Notes: a model not told the origin generated them from the sequence alone. A DNA stretch of 15,740 nucleotides from Candidatus Brocadiaceae bacterium (GCA_919901895.1 CAKKQI010000151.1:1-15740); one strand, 5' to 3'. Shown: positions 7,501 through 13,175, counted from the stretch's first letter. A program made the numbers and translations.

Positions 7501-9254
7501 TCTGTTTCCGGGATCTGATATCTTGCCTCGGTTTCAGTTATGGTAAAAAAAGCGGTTTTGTCTACGCCATTTATTAAAACATTAAATGTTGCAGGGTTTA
7601 GTCCCGAAGTTTCATCAGAATAACTAATGACTATCTCCAGCGTGTTTGTGTCTATGGTGGAGCCGTTAGGTGGATTTATGACGGTTATAGTTGGCGGAAC
7701 CGTATCAACGGTGAAAGACCATTTGAATTGGGTGGCTGGGTTACCGGCCTTATCAGAAACATCTACGTTTATCGTGTGCAGGCCTTCTGATAAGGGTTCT
7801 GAGGGAGTAAAAGTAAAATTTGATTCGGTTATCTGGGCTGACGGAGTAAAATCTACATTGTCTACAAGAATTTTTGATGAGGTTAGGTCTATTCCAGAAA
7901 GATTATCTGACCAATCAGCAGAAATGCTTGGAGTTTTGTTTTTAACGTATGAATCCGGGACCGGCGAGGGATTAGTGATAACCGGCGGGGTGATATCCGT
8001 AGTAAAACTCCAGGCGGCTTCAGCCGGATTACCGGCCCGGTCTTTGACTTTAATTTTTACGGTATGGATACCATCGGAAAGGTTTGTTTGGGGGATAAGA
8101 GAAATATTAGCGGCGCTAACGGCCGCTTGATTGGTTAGGTCTATGCCGTCTAAAAATATTTGGGCAGCGCTTACATCTATTCCGGATGTTCTATCCAGAT
8201 AATCAGCGGAAATCTGCGGTTTGGGGTTATTGAGAATTGAATCGGGCGCGGGAGTCAGATTTGAAATCTCAGGCGGCGTGATATCAGTCATAAAACCCCA
8301 GGTTGCCTGGGCCGGATTGCCGGCCAGGTCTTTAATTTCTACAATCGCGGTATGCGCACCGTCCGGCAGGTCGGCCGGCGGGGTATATGAAAGGCCGGTC
8401 AAAGTAACGTTAGTCGTAGTAATCAGGTCAACGTTGTCCAGCCAGAATTTTACACTGGTTTGGTCAATACCGGCCAGGGTATCGTTATAATTAGCCGAGA
8501 TAAGGGGCCGGGGATTATTCAAGATGGCATCCGGCCAAGGGGTCAGGTCGGTGATAGTGGGCGGGGTGTTATCAATCAGAATCGTGCCGCTAAGAGAATT
8601 ACTGATACCGATTAATTTAATTTTGTCGTCGTCTTCATCCTCACTGGAGTGGGACGAACCACTGCTGCCGCTGGAAAAACCATGCTCATTTTCTTCTTCC
8701 TCTGGTTTTTCCCCGCCTTTGGCGGGGCGGGCCCGATAAAGTTTTCCGGTCAGCGTATATTGATACAACCCATCGTCTACTAATTGACCGGCGCGGTTTA
8801 AACCATTCCATGATTGGGTTGCCGAAACCGGAAAATAGTGTTTTGCTTCATCATCGTCGTCTTCGTTATCATCATTCTTATTTTTGGGACGGGGTGGAGG
8901 GACTACATCTTTTTCGCTGACCAGTCGGACCACTTCCTGGTTAGTTTGCGCGTTAACGATGACCCAGGTATGCTCAATGTAGAAACGGAATTTATCATCG
9001 TCCTCTTTTTCATCTTCTTCAGCGCCTAATCCATCCACTCTTTTTACTTCAAAATCAGCGGTTAAAGCAGCCGTGGTTACCCGGGCGGAGAATGGGTCCG
9101 GGGTGTCTGAAACGGAAACCAGGCGGATTTTTTTATTCTCATATTTCCCGTTATTAGCGTCATCGTTTTTATTATTATCTTTGGCGTAAACCAGGGAAAA
9201 CAAAAAAGAGGCAATAATAATCCCCCATAATCCGGTTTCCAGAAACTTCTTCAT
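1572..9254 (-). CDS. Giant secreted multi-Ig surface protein with C-terminal caspase-like (clan CD) peptidase domain
   Basis: 2560 residues. Signal peptide 1-24 (cleavage after VYA). Acidic low-complexity tracts occur at about 25-42, 75-85, 122-138 and 185-211. A FlgD-like Ig segment at about 138-177 shows SWNGLNRAGQLVDDGLYQY. Tandem Ig-like modules of about 95 residues start near 228, 325, 420, 515 and 620, each opening with D-x-x-PP and mostly containing SGID and DxxGN. A beta-rich, Tyr-rich middle follows (about 715-1490), then two Big_1/invasin-like modules (about 1495-1575 and 1636-1730). A Pro-rich linker lies at about 2055-2100. The C-terminal domain has DIAVFAGHGPG (His2407) and VVFYTCNML (Cys2441), the His/Cys dyad arrangement of caspase-like peptidases, most like the DUF6345 type from memory. 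A Shine-Dalgarno (GGAAGG) supports the start. Substrate, processing and anchoring are not visible; adhesion or surface proteolysis is inference. From about residue 1868 onward the DNA is AT-richer. Confidence 0.85.
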   Translation of the reverse strand: MKKFLETGLWGIIIASFLFSLVYAKDNNKNDDANNGKYENKKIRLVSVSDTPDPFSARVTTAALTADFEVKRVDGLGAEEDEKEDDDKFRFYIEHTWVIVNAQTNQEVVRLVSEKDVVPPPRPKNKNDDNEDDDDEAKHYFPVSATQSWNGLNRAGQLVDDGLYQYTLTGKLYRARPAKGGEKPEEEENEHGFSSGSSGSSHSSEDEDDDKIKLIGISNSLSGTILIDNTPPTITDLTPWPDAILNNPRPLISANYNDTLAGIDQTSVKFWLDNVDLITTTNVTLTGLSYTPPADLPDGAHTAIVEIKDLAGNPAQATWGFMTDITPPEISNLTPAPDSILNNPKPQISADYLDRTSGIDVSAAQIFLDGIDLTNQAAVSAANISLIPQTNLSDGIHTVKIKVKDRAGNPAEAAWSFTTDITPPVITNPSPVPDSYVKNKTPSISADWSDNLSGIDLTSSKILVDNVDFTPSAQITESNFTFTPSEPLSEGLHTINVDVSDKAGNPATQFKWSFTVDTVPPTITVINPPNGSTIDTNTLEIVISYSDETSGLNPATFNVLINGVDKTAFFTITETEARYQIPETEKLPEGDNSITAQIEDKTGNIGLTISSFTVTTAPVDVIPPEVWIEYPLGRNQPAGKTIPITVKARDNVAVTRVTLFANGPEIAADTEAPYEFSYTIPTTLAGKRLELIANAENHVGNIGTSSPVRLSVVSIPSGPFAFEVIGVSDPVVAGTPLNVTVRAIDKNGNTVTNFTGYVYFYTSDGKSSIRWKVTYFSYSDRGVKTVSLPALVTAGDPFIEAFWSSNWAVNGAQTGIDVLPSTLSTVVVEHPLKIITAGQEIDPFIISPADTYGNPIPGIRTEVDIIQLVDTAPFQQHFSITSDEEGKAYTAPIIVFDKTKSIEVRVSLPDYPGIPAVTKTFSVKANVLVNVSLQNNVVQAGVPTGFTLTVRNPDGTIATDFEGTVYVYGYYYFGWYEESITTYDPARFPWSLEAKWIVVNFTAEDHGVKTISDGLVFLFSGIQYIGASTTPPTNLGPYSVFQLDWEILNGLSNDLTVLSGEPARIRAGIYFSPPYYWSSINNNNAIVQCSAGVDDAFGNPVFDQILKFDFWVTGDITSVAYNRTDVWGSARAFGPQLPVTKDQIVAQVTVSAPGTNVPPYTAARTRYALPLSASSTFTYMDPVTPVTVFPNQNNQPARDVSVRMEGRMLMGGNYWVGIGNGYFEIVLPLRLDQANFSTALPAVNGSGMITPYGFSYYDASRGQYDLKFLTNPINLEIYDKTYSADRTILYVKYRNITPLSITYTDINGNPVTTKDGSLGFPQIDTRYATTGLKVDVPASYGEITAVAIPFQHDYRKSGRDYYNAASGIIAVVENLQPLTYQWRVILQDADNIANGLLVPYYDLARMENPTVFYAVATAATNPGTVTIQSFKKDGSAFTDTQGNILSGSRYENVPLSDSSWRYVYRSEPLIAVNYYPPATDTVKVASGSYTIEAGSVVRADGISKSDITITLKDAAGLPLANQFIQIAAGGGAVFEPAVNSLATDQNGMATVGLKSYQPGTKVFTATIDQTTLTAQVLFIQDVIPVLAESGGKIKVTCPELSAANREKTLDVEGVEIEIKETPTQATVSGETVSGGTYEIRATDTLPADGQSRSEISIILRDESGHPKSGVGINLEVSGSANTIIQPVPTDAGGVTKGYLSATIAEMKTITVTGIYSFNGTTKYFEDVIYVQFIDGFRPANYAIIKGINPQVALKFTKSYQVGGMFNPEDMAISLDDGYDETSTDRPIDPAKRFIRMKDYPAEFTFDGERLIWRPAPASPDYIGGASPFNVGTNRIRVWWAEDSHYESAFYGGYLIATAEMLNYTENEIGTDEEIIRQGNTVQENFSSSDKIIPLLITNEINETEKIFVVKDWLRIIFKTDTPQMPSNETISDNDISEILRRRHFRPKGLERNKGAVSIKLVYSGLENDLIALKQNLPFYHPEIVSTDFVYGIETVRERLNHKGSLILDFKNKPIYDIIETALVMNAETLVAIKNNNQPIEDVDLPVEVSEETMTEPSLPVEPGFEADPETPYNPLPPIAPISIGPSFPNIKTELPTISEVSKFRVRINTVQPIAKFFDIYDTSPTEEILAQANLALESGSPLMSQRFLLYDGILDQPTINFIIASFGCTPQPGPKFEKLTIKYENIYRDIGIAQSIKFFSDAACLKEITDYPRDQRRKQLRSAQQMFNKGDKIYVKIAAANLNQKKNAVEKYLLNLKTSHGSENKWSQAFTFEVTETGTNAGIFTSAPVSIIISDEEKKDGTNIYLNIENEELIVVGDANFKIAHSIMVDRGEFGAEYQQVYPADYYGPLTYTKSFCEGLRDEILRARPNWTVNFMNGDKAASNTHWLTTDDKKWVDAVDIAVFAGHGPGAYIVFINKTEARIEEMIFGDHDVDWVVFYTCNMLTTSTGNLKNALQGGAHLLQGYQSTMLIQSRAGTRFGEYLTGKYEPPQTFQQSWARQANDFKDRKERTVTTFGLNSALTDQLPGDGNLLSPDYEAEYKISATDKNTYQLKPTIILPK
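1932..2036 (-). other. Putative catalytic His/Cys dyad of the caspase-like domain
   Basis: On the minus strand the codon at 2034-2036 encodes His2407 in AGHGPG, preceded by a hydrophobic strand (DIAVF). The codon at 1932-1934 encodes Cys2441 in YTCNML, preceded by the strand VDWVVF. Strand-HG, about 34 residues, then strand-C is the order seen in clan CD cysteine peptidases. Activity is inferred, not shown. Confidence 0.65.
3785..3801. repeat. 17-bp palindrome CCCCGAT-ATA-ATCGGGG inside the giant gene
   Basis: A perfect 7-bp stem with a 3-nt loop, read in frame as part of PASPDYIGGA in the protein. It has the same design as the copies at 8711, 12561 and 14664. A 4-bp direct repeat GGCT flanks it (3780-3783 and 3800-3803), too short to be decisive. 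Confidence 0.75.
4065..4770 (-). other. Two Big_1/invasin-like modules within the giant protein
   Basis: Two modules share the pattern ADG-x-S-x-S-x-I-(T/S)-I-x-L-(K/R)-D-x-x-G-x-P, followed by a T-D-x-x-G turn: about 1495-1575 (DGISKSDITITLKDAAG) and about 1636-1730 (DGQSRSEISIILRDESG). This is the Big_1/invasin-type Ig signature. The first module and its linker are the source of the duplicate at the left edge of the window. Confidence 0.7.
4310..4547. repeat. Near-identical 238-bp repeat, copy inside the giant gene (partner at 56-293)
   Basis: This is the intragenic partner of the direct repeat at 56-293, coding for the linker between the two Big_1-like modules (about residues 1570-1648). 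Similarity drops to about 70% just beyond its right end, so the two parts of the duplicate have different histories. Confidence 0.85.
7110..8575 (-). repeat. Tandem Ig-like modules of the giant protein (protein-level repeat, period about 95 residues)
   Basis: Five module starts are spaced about 285-300 bp apart: DNTPPTI (about 8570), DITPPEI (8280), DITPPVI (7995), DTVPPTI (7710) and DVIPPEV (7395). The first three are the most alike, sharing PDS/PDA, NNP or KNK, ISA(N/D), SGID and AGNPA. The fourth and fifth are progressively divergent. DNA similarity between modules is partial, so the array is not a recent expansion. Confidence 0.8.
8711..8727. repeat. 17-bp palindrome CCCCGCC-TTT-GGCGGGG inside the giant gene
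   Basis: A perfect 7-bp stem with a 3-nt loop, in frame and encoding part of RARPAKGGEK next to an acidic low-complexity tract. It shares the layout of the CCCCGAT palindromes but has a different inner stem. Confidence 0.7.
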
Positions 9255-9262
9255 AAGTAATT

Positions 9263-9268
9263 CCTTCC
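9263..9268 (-). promoter_or_regulatory. Ribosome binding site of the giant surface-protein gene
   Basis: On the minus strand GGAAGG, part of GCGGAAGGAATTACTT-ATG, lies about 8 nt before the start codon at 9254. It is the only convincing Shine-Dalgarno in the window and fixes this start. Confidence 0.75.
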
Positions 9269-9276
9269 GCTATAAT

Positions 9277-9497
9277 TTTGAGTTTAATAAAAAATTCGTC
9301 CTTGAAAAATAAAAGAATTGTTTTAAGCGATTTAAGGTAAGGATGTTTTGTGTGGATAGAAATACAAATCGAAGACACGCAATACTAAAAGAATTAACGC
9401 GGAATTCACCTTTACCAGATAATAAGGTTTGAGGTAAGTTTTTTGTTACTACCAATAGTTATCCTTTTCCGGCAGGACGGTTCTATTTGAGTTTAAT
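9277..9497. mobile_element. Possible small non-autonomous insertion in the leader, bounded by a 12-bp direct repeat
   Basis: The perfect direct repeat TTTGAGTTTAAT occurs at 9277-9288 and 9486-9497. Just inside are CGTCCT (9297-9302) and its inverse AGGACG (9474-9479), 8 and 6 nt from the respective repeats, followed by loosely matching A-rich sequence. The interior of about 197 bp holds no convincing gene. Removing one unit would place the minus-strand promoter about 40 nt from the Shine-Dalgarno. The reading as a miniature element with target duplication is inference. Confidence 0.35.
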
Positions 9498-9499
9498 TT

Positions 9500-9527
9500 A
9501 CTATACATTATATTAATTTCTTGTCAA
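9500..9527 (-). promoter_or_regulatory. Near-consensus sigma-70 promoter for the giant protein-lipoprotein operon
   Basis: On the minus strand TTGACA (9527-9522), a 16-bp spacer and TATAGT (9505-9500) give 11 of 12 consensus bases. Transcription would start near 9493, leaving a leader of about 240 nt before the ATG at 9254. No riboswitch class was recognised in that leader. Confidence 0.65.
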
Positions 9528-9569
9528 TAATTTTTCCAAGAAATTTCCGGTTCCGGGATAAGAAAATGA

Positions 9570-9598
9570 TTGTTTAGATTATAAGAATATATTATAAT
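9570..9598 (+). promoter_or_regulatory. Sigma-70-type promoter for ispG
   Basis: TTGTTT (9570-9575), a 17-bp spacer and a perfect TATAAT (9593-9598). The predicted start is near 9605, only about 13-22 nt before the ispG start codon. It lies back to back with the minus-strand promoter, with about 42 bp between the two -35 elements. That gap contains TTTCC at 9533 and 9544 and TTCC at 9551, a possible but unproven operator. Confidence 0.55.
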
Positions 9599-9617
9599 TA
9601 AAGAAACAAACATACTC

Positions 9618-10730
9618 GTGAAATTTATGGAAAAATTTATTACCAGGCGTAAAACCAGGCCGGTTTTTATCGGGCCGGTGCAAGTGGGCGGCGGAGCGCC
9701 GGTTTCGGTGCAATCAATGACCAAAACGCCGACCGAAGATATCAAAGCCACGGTTCAGCAGATTCGCGAACTGGAAGAATTGGGCTGCCAGATTATCCGC
9801 ATTGCCATCCCCCGTCTGAGCGCGGCCCGGGCGCTCGGCGAGATAAAAAAACAGGTCCATATTCCCATTGAAACCGACATTCATTTTAATCCCAATCTGG
9901 CGCTGGAGTCGATCGCCCAGGGAGCGGATGCGGTTCGGTTAAATCCTGGTAATATCACCAATCAAGAGGCGCTTAAGGAAATCGTTAAGCAGGCCCGGGC
10001 TAAAAAAATACCGATTCGCGTCGGATTAAACTCCGGTTCAATTGGCGGCTATCTCAAACAGAATAAAAAATTTTCATTAAAGATGAAAAGTGAAAAATGG
10101 ACCGGCTGGAAAACGATGGTTAAATGCGCGCTGGAGTATTGCCATTTTCTAGAATCGCTGAAATTCCGCGATATTATGGTCTCCTTAAAGGCCTCTGATG
10201 TTATTTCCACTGTTAATGCTTATCGCCTGATGGCCGACCAAAGCGATTACCCGTTTCATTTAGGCGTAACCGCCGCCGGTCCCTTAATGGATTCCACCGT
10301 TAAATCAGCCATCGGAATTGGTACTCTCTTGATGGAAGGGATCGGTGATACCATCCGGGTGTCTATTACCGGTTCTCCGCACGATGAAGTCCGGTTGGGC
10401 TATCAGATTCTGGAAGCGGTCGGTCTGGGAAAAAAAGGTCCGGAGATTATTGCCTGCCCGACCTGCGCCCGGTGTGAAGTTGACATTGTCAAAATTACCG
10501 AACAGATAAAATCTGCTTTTACTAATCCCGCATTCGCCATTCCGAATTCGCCATTAAAGGTGGCCATTATGGGTTGCGTGGTAAACGGGCCGGGTGAGGC
10601 GACGGAAGCGGATATCGGCATTGCGGCCGGACGCGGCTTTGCCTGGTTATTTAAAAAAGGCAGGAAAATCCGTAAGATTGCCGAAGACCGGATTGTGACC
10701 GAATTGCTTAAAGAAATTAAAAGCATGTAA
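9618..10730 (+). CDS. ispG: 4-hydroxy-3-methylbut-2-enyl diphosphate synthase (IspG/GcpE)
   Basis: This cytosolic Fe-S enzyme of the MEP pathway converts the cyclic diphosphate MEcPP to HMBPP, the penultimate step to IPP and DMAPP. At 370 residues it is the usual short bacterial form with a TIM barrel plus C-terminal cluster domain. The N-terminus has the family pattern PVQVGG-x-APVSVQSMTKTPTED, and the barrel contains DIHFN and the GVTAAGP motif. The [4Fe-4S] ligands are Cys280 and Cys283 in CPTCARCE, Cys320 in MGCVVNGPGEA, and Glu327. An extra Cys286 follows the CPTC pair. The 370-residue form starts at GTG 9618; an in-frame ATG at 9627 (MEKFITRR) is at least as plausible, and neither has a clear Shine-Dalgarno. 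It is the first gene after the plus-strand promoter, with a short gap to the phosphatase gene. Confidence 0.95.
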   Translation: MKFMEKFITRRKTRPVFIGPVQVGGGAPVSVQSMTKTPTEDIKATVQQIRELEELGCQIIRIAIPRLSAARALGEIKKQVHIPIETDIHFNPNLALESIAQGADAVRLNPGNITNQEALKEIVKQARAKKIPIRVGLNSGSIGGYLKQNKKFSLKMKSEKWTGWKTMVKCALEYCHFLESLKFRDIMVSLKASDVISTVNAYRLMADQSDYPFHLGVTAAGPLMDSTVKSAIGIGTLLMEGIGDTIRVSITGSPHDEVRLGYQILEAVGLGKKGPEIIACPTCARCEVDIVKITEQIKSAFTNPAFAIPNSPLKVAIMGCVVNGPGEATEADIGIAAGRGFAWLFKKGRKIRKIAEDRIVTELLKEIKSM

Positions 10731-10792
10731 CAAAACAAGACTCCTATTTCTTTTTGTTAAACGCTTTAAATAAAAATAATTTAATTACCCTG

Positions 10793-11662
10793 ATGAAACG
10801 GTCTAATCTCCTATCAAAGCAATTAAAATTTTCGCAAAGCATCGCCCGCCAGACCGGAACCCTGCTCCGTAAAATTATCCGGCAGAAAAACCGGGTGGTG
10901 GCTTACAAGCAAAGCGAAAAAGATCTGGTAACCGAAGCGGATAAACTGGCTGAAAAGTTTCTGATTAAAAAAATCAAATCGCAATATCCGGACCATCTAA
11001 TTATTTCCGAGGAAAGCGCATCTGTTTCAAACGGTCAACACGCCCCGCTTGAGGCGGAACGGAGTGGCGCCGGTTTCAAATGGATTATTGATCCGTTGGA
11101 CGGCACGACGAATTACGCCCATCAATACCCCTGTTATGCGGTTTCAATCGCGCTGGCGGCCTGTCCCGATTTTAGCGAGAATAAAAACAACGAAATAATC
11201 CTGGGCGTAGTTTATAATCCCAATCTGGACGAGATGTTTTACGGAATTAAAGGCGGTGGAGCTTATTTAAACGGCCAGAGACTGTCTGTTTCCCGGACGC
11301 AAAAATTATCACGGAGTTTTTTAAGCACCGGTTTTTCTTATGATATCAGAACTAACCCTGGTAAAACATTTACTCACTTCAGGAATTTTTGCCTGGCGGC
11401 GCAGGCGGTGCGCCGAGCCGGTTCGGCTGCCCTGGATTTATGCTACGTGGCGGCCGGGCGGTTTGACGGATTCTGGGAACGCGACCTGCACCTCTGGGAC
11501 GTCGCAGCCGGGGCATTATTGGTAACCGAAGCCGGCGGACAAATCAGTAATTATCAAGGAAAAAATTATCAACTCTCATTTACATCTAATTATAAACAAT
11601 CACTCGGAACGGTAGCCAGTAACGGATATATCCATCAACCGATGTTGAAAGTCTTAATGTAG
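10793..11662 (+). CDS. Inositol-monophosphatase-family phosphatase (SuhB/IMPase-like)
   Basis: A Mg-dependent sugar or inositol phosphate monophosphatase of 289 residues from this ATG. A TTG at 10754 would add 13 residues, and neither start has a Shine-Dalgarno. Metal-binding motifs are intact: EES (Glu73), WIIDPLDGTTN (Asp100, Asp103) and LWDVAAG (Asp236), with the phosphate-loop DGTTN. The early KDLVTEAD motif fits the family. The segment between EES and WIID is about seven residues longer than in human IMPA1 by my count. It coincides with a GC-rich inverted-repeat-containing stretch at 11041-11071 that may be a small in-frame insertion. The substrate cannot be told from sequence: inositol-1-phosphate, fructose-1,6-bisphosphate or a related ester are all possible. 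It lies downstream of ispG and is probably co-transcribed with it. Confidence 0.9.
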   Translation: MKRSNLLSKQLKFSQSIARQTGTLLRKIIRQKNRVVAYKQSEKDLVTEADKLAEKFLIKKIKSQYPDHLIISEESASVSNGQHAPLEAERSGAGFKWIIDPLDGTTNYAHQYPCYAVSIALAACPDFSENKNNEIILGVVYNPNLDEMFYGIKGGGAYLNGQRLSVSRTQKLSRSFLSTGFSYDIRTNPGKTFTHFRNFCLAAQAVRRAGSAALDLCYVAAGRFDGFWERDLHLWDVAAGALLVTEAGGQISNYQGKNYQLSFTSNYKQSLGTVASNGYIHQPMLKVLM

Positions 11663-11741
11663 CGAAGACCTTTAGGTCTCCATCTGTAAAATAATGGAAA
11701 CCTACCACGTCCCGCCCTTGCGGGAAAGGTTTCCGCTACAT
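11657..11741. repeat. Compound inverted-repeat element between the phosphatase and glcD
   Basis: The outer arms ATGTAGCGAAGACC (11657-11670) and GGTTTCCGCTACAT (11728-11741) pair over 14 positions with one wobble and one mismatch. Inside are the hairpin AGACC-TTTA-GGTCT (11666-11679) and a perfect stem GGAAACCT (11696-11703) with AGGTTTCC (11727-11734). That stem encloses TCCCGC-CCTT-GCGGGA (11710-11725). The outer arm and the inner stem compete for the same right-hand bases. The left arm contains the phosphatase stop codon. It resembles the dispersed REP-like hairpins of this genome. Confidence 0.65.
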
Positions 11742-11756
11742 AGAGAAAAATTTATT

Positions 11757-13154
11757 ATGCTTGACAAAAAAATCATCGTTCAAATCAAACAAATTGTCGG
11801 GCCGGAATATGTTTTACAGACACCCGAAGACCGGCTGGCGCATTCTTATGATGCTTCCAAGCGGACGGCGCTCCCTGATTTGGTTGTTAAACCCGGAACA
11901 GTTGAAGAAATATCAGCCCTGATGAGATTGGCTTCGGAATATAATATACCAGTTATCCCGCGCGGGGCGGCCAGCAGTGTTACCGGCGGCGCCGTACCGG
12001 TTAACGGCGGAATAGTTATTGATACCGCCCGGCTGAACCGGATTATTGAAATAAATCAAGAAGACCTCAGGGCCGTCCTGGAACCGGGCGTCGTCGTAGC
12101 AGAATTTCAGAAAAAAGTTGAATCAATCGGACTTTTTTATCCGCCTGACCCAGCCAGCGCCGAGTTTTGCACCATTGGCGGGAACGTAGCCGAATGCGCC
12201 GGCGGACTACGCTGCATTAAATACGGCGTTACCCGCGATTATGTCCTCGGACTGGAAATCGTTCTGCCGAACGGACAAATTATCCATACCGGCAGTTATT
12301 CTCTCAAAAGCGTCACCGGTTATGATTTAACCCGTCTTTTTGTCGGCTCCGAAGGAACACTGGGTATTTTTACCAAAATTATCGTGCGTTTGATACCCAA
12401 ACCGCAAAAAGTAGAAACGATTCTATCTTTTTTTGCCGATACGGCTCAAGCCCTCAAGATTACCACACAAATTATGGAATTGGGAATCCTGCCCCGGGCG
12501 CTGGAATTTATGGATGAATCATCCATCCGGGCGGTGCAAAACTACAAAAAATTTGACCTGCCCCGATTAGATCGGGGCCTGCCGGATGGAACCCGTTCTC
12601 TGCTTTTAGTTGAAATAGACGGCTCAGAATCGGAAGTAGCGGCTCAAGCCGAACAAATTCATGATTTTCTGAACCAGGCCGGTGCGATTAGAACAACTCG
12701 TGCCCGGGATTCAGCCGAAGCGCAGCATCTCTGGTCGCTCCGAAAAAGCATTTCCCCGGCCCTTTATTCCATCACCGCCCGAAAAACAAGCGAAGACATC
12801 AGCGTCCCGCGCAGCCAACTGGTTCCGATACTGAACGTTATCCGTGAAATAGAAAACAAATATCATATCCCGATGGCCACTTTCGGTCATGCCGGCGATG
12901 GGAACCTGCACGTTAATTTTCTTGTTTCTACTCAAGAACACGAACAGCATTTATCAGAAGCCGTTAAAAATTTATTTGAAGAAACTATAAAATTAAACGG
13001 CACCTTGAGCGGTGAACACGGAATCGGATTAACTAAATCTGCTTATCTTAACCTGGAAATCGCCCCGGCTGAATTAGCCCTGATGAAAGCCATCAAAAAA
13101 TTAATTGACCCAAAAGGAATTATGAACCCGGGGAAAATATTTACCACTGATTAA
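11757..13154 (+). CDS. glcD: FAD-binding glycolate/D-lactate oxidase subunit (GlcD family)
   Basis: A 465-residue flavoprotein of the VAO/PCMH family that oxidises a 2-hydroxyacid (glycolate or lactate) and, with the Fe-S subunit encoded next, feeds electrons to the respiratory chain. FAD-binding domain: the pyrophosphate-binding loop PRGAASSVTGGAVP (about 67-80), IGGNVAECAGG (about 140) and SVTGYDLTRLFVGSEGTLGI (about 184-203). FAD-oxidase C-terminal domain: HAGDGNLHVNF (about 378), GEHGIG (about 419) and DPKGIMNPGKIF at the end. The ATG at 11757 gives the usual family N-terminus (MLDKKIIVQIKQIVG). An in-frame ATG at 11694 would translate the inverted-repeat element upstream and is unlikely. 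A 17-bp palindrome is inserted in frame at 12561-12577, adding residues around LPRLDRGLPD. No GlcE-type subunit gene is present. No Shine-Dalgarno is visible. Confidence 0.9.
   Translation: MLDKKIIVQIKQIVGPEYVLQTPEDRLAHSYDASKRTALPDLVVKPGTVEEISALMRLASEYNIPVIPRGAASSVTGGAVPVNGGIVIDTARLNRIIEINQEDLRAVLEPGVVVAEFQKKVESIGLFYPPDPASAEFCTIGGNVAECAGGLRCIKYGVTRDYVLGLEIVLPNGQIIHTGSYSLKSVTGYDLTRLFVGSEGTLGIFTKIIVRLIPKPQKVETILSFFADTAQALKITTQIMELGILPRALEFMDESSIRAVQNYKKFDLPRLDRGLPDGTRSLLLVEIDGSESEVAAQAEQIHDFLNQAGAIRTTRARDSAEAQHLWSLRKSISPALYSITARKTSEDISVPRSQLVPILNVIREIENKYHIPMATFGHAGDGNLHVNFLVSTQEHEQHLSEAVKNLFEETIKLNGTLSGEHGIGLTKSAYLNLEIAPAELALMKAIKKLIDPKGIMNPGKIFTTD
12557..12583. repeat. Palindromic 17-mer CCCCGAT-TAG-ATCGGGG within glcD, flanked by the direct repeat CCTGCC
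   Basis: The palindrome is at 12561-12577. CCTGCC occurs at 12557-12562 and again at 12578-12583, overlapping its left edge, so one unit is 21 bp (seven codons). That is the pattern expected for an insertion with a 6-bp target duplication. It encodes extra residues in the segment FDLPRLDRGLPDG, where relatives known to me have a shorter loop. Confidence 0.65.
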
Positions 13155-13175
13155 CACCGATTTCCAGATGCCGAT

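Noticed and set aside
4168..8130. Several plus-strand reading frames opposite the giant gene
   Set aside because: They are antisense shadows of a repetitive Ig-coding gene, with no start signals or recognisable protein features.
7110..8575. CRISPR-like periodic array
   Set aside because: The period is about 285-300 bp and the repeats are diverged protein modules, not short identical repeats with spacers.
9270..9455. Small minus-strand reading frame in the leader (TTG start, AAGGA about 7 nt upstream)
   Set aside because: A possible leader peptide, but the TTG start, AT-rich composition, location inside the suspected insertion and lack of recognisable protein features make it unsupported.
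11694..11756. N-terminal extension of GlcD from the ATG at 11694
   Set aside because: The extra 21 residues are the translation of the inverted-repeat element, and family members start at the position matching 11757.
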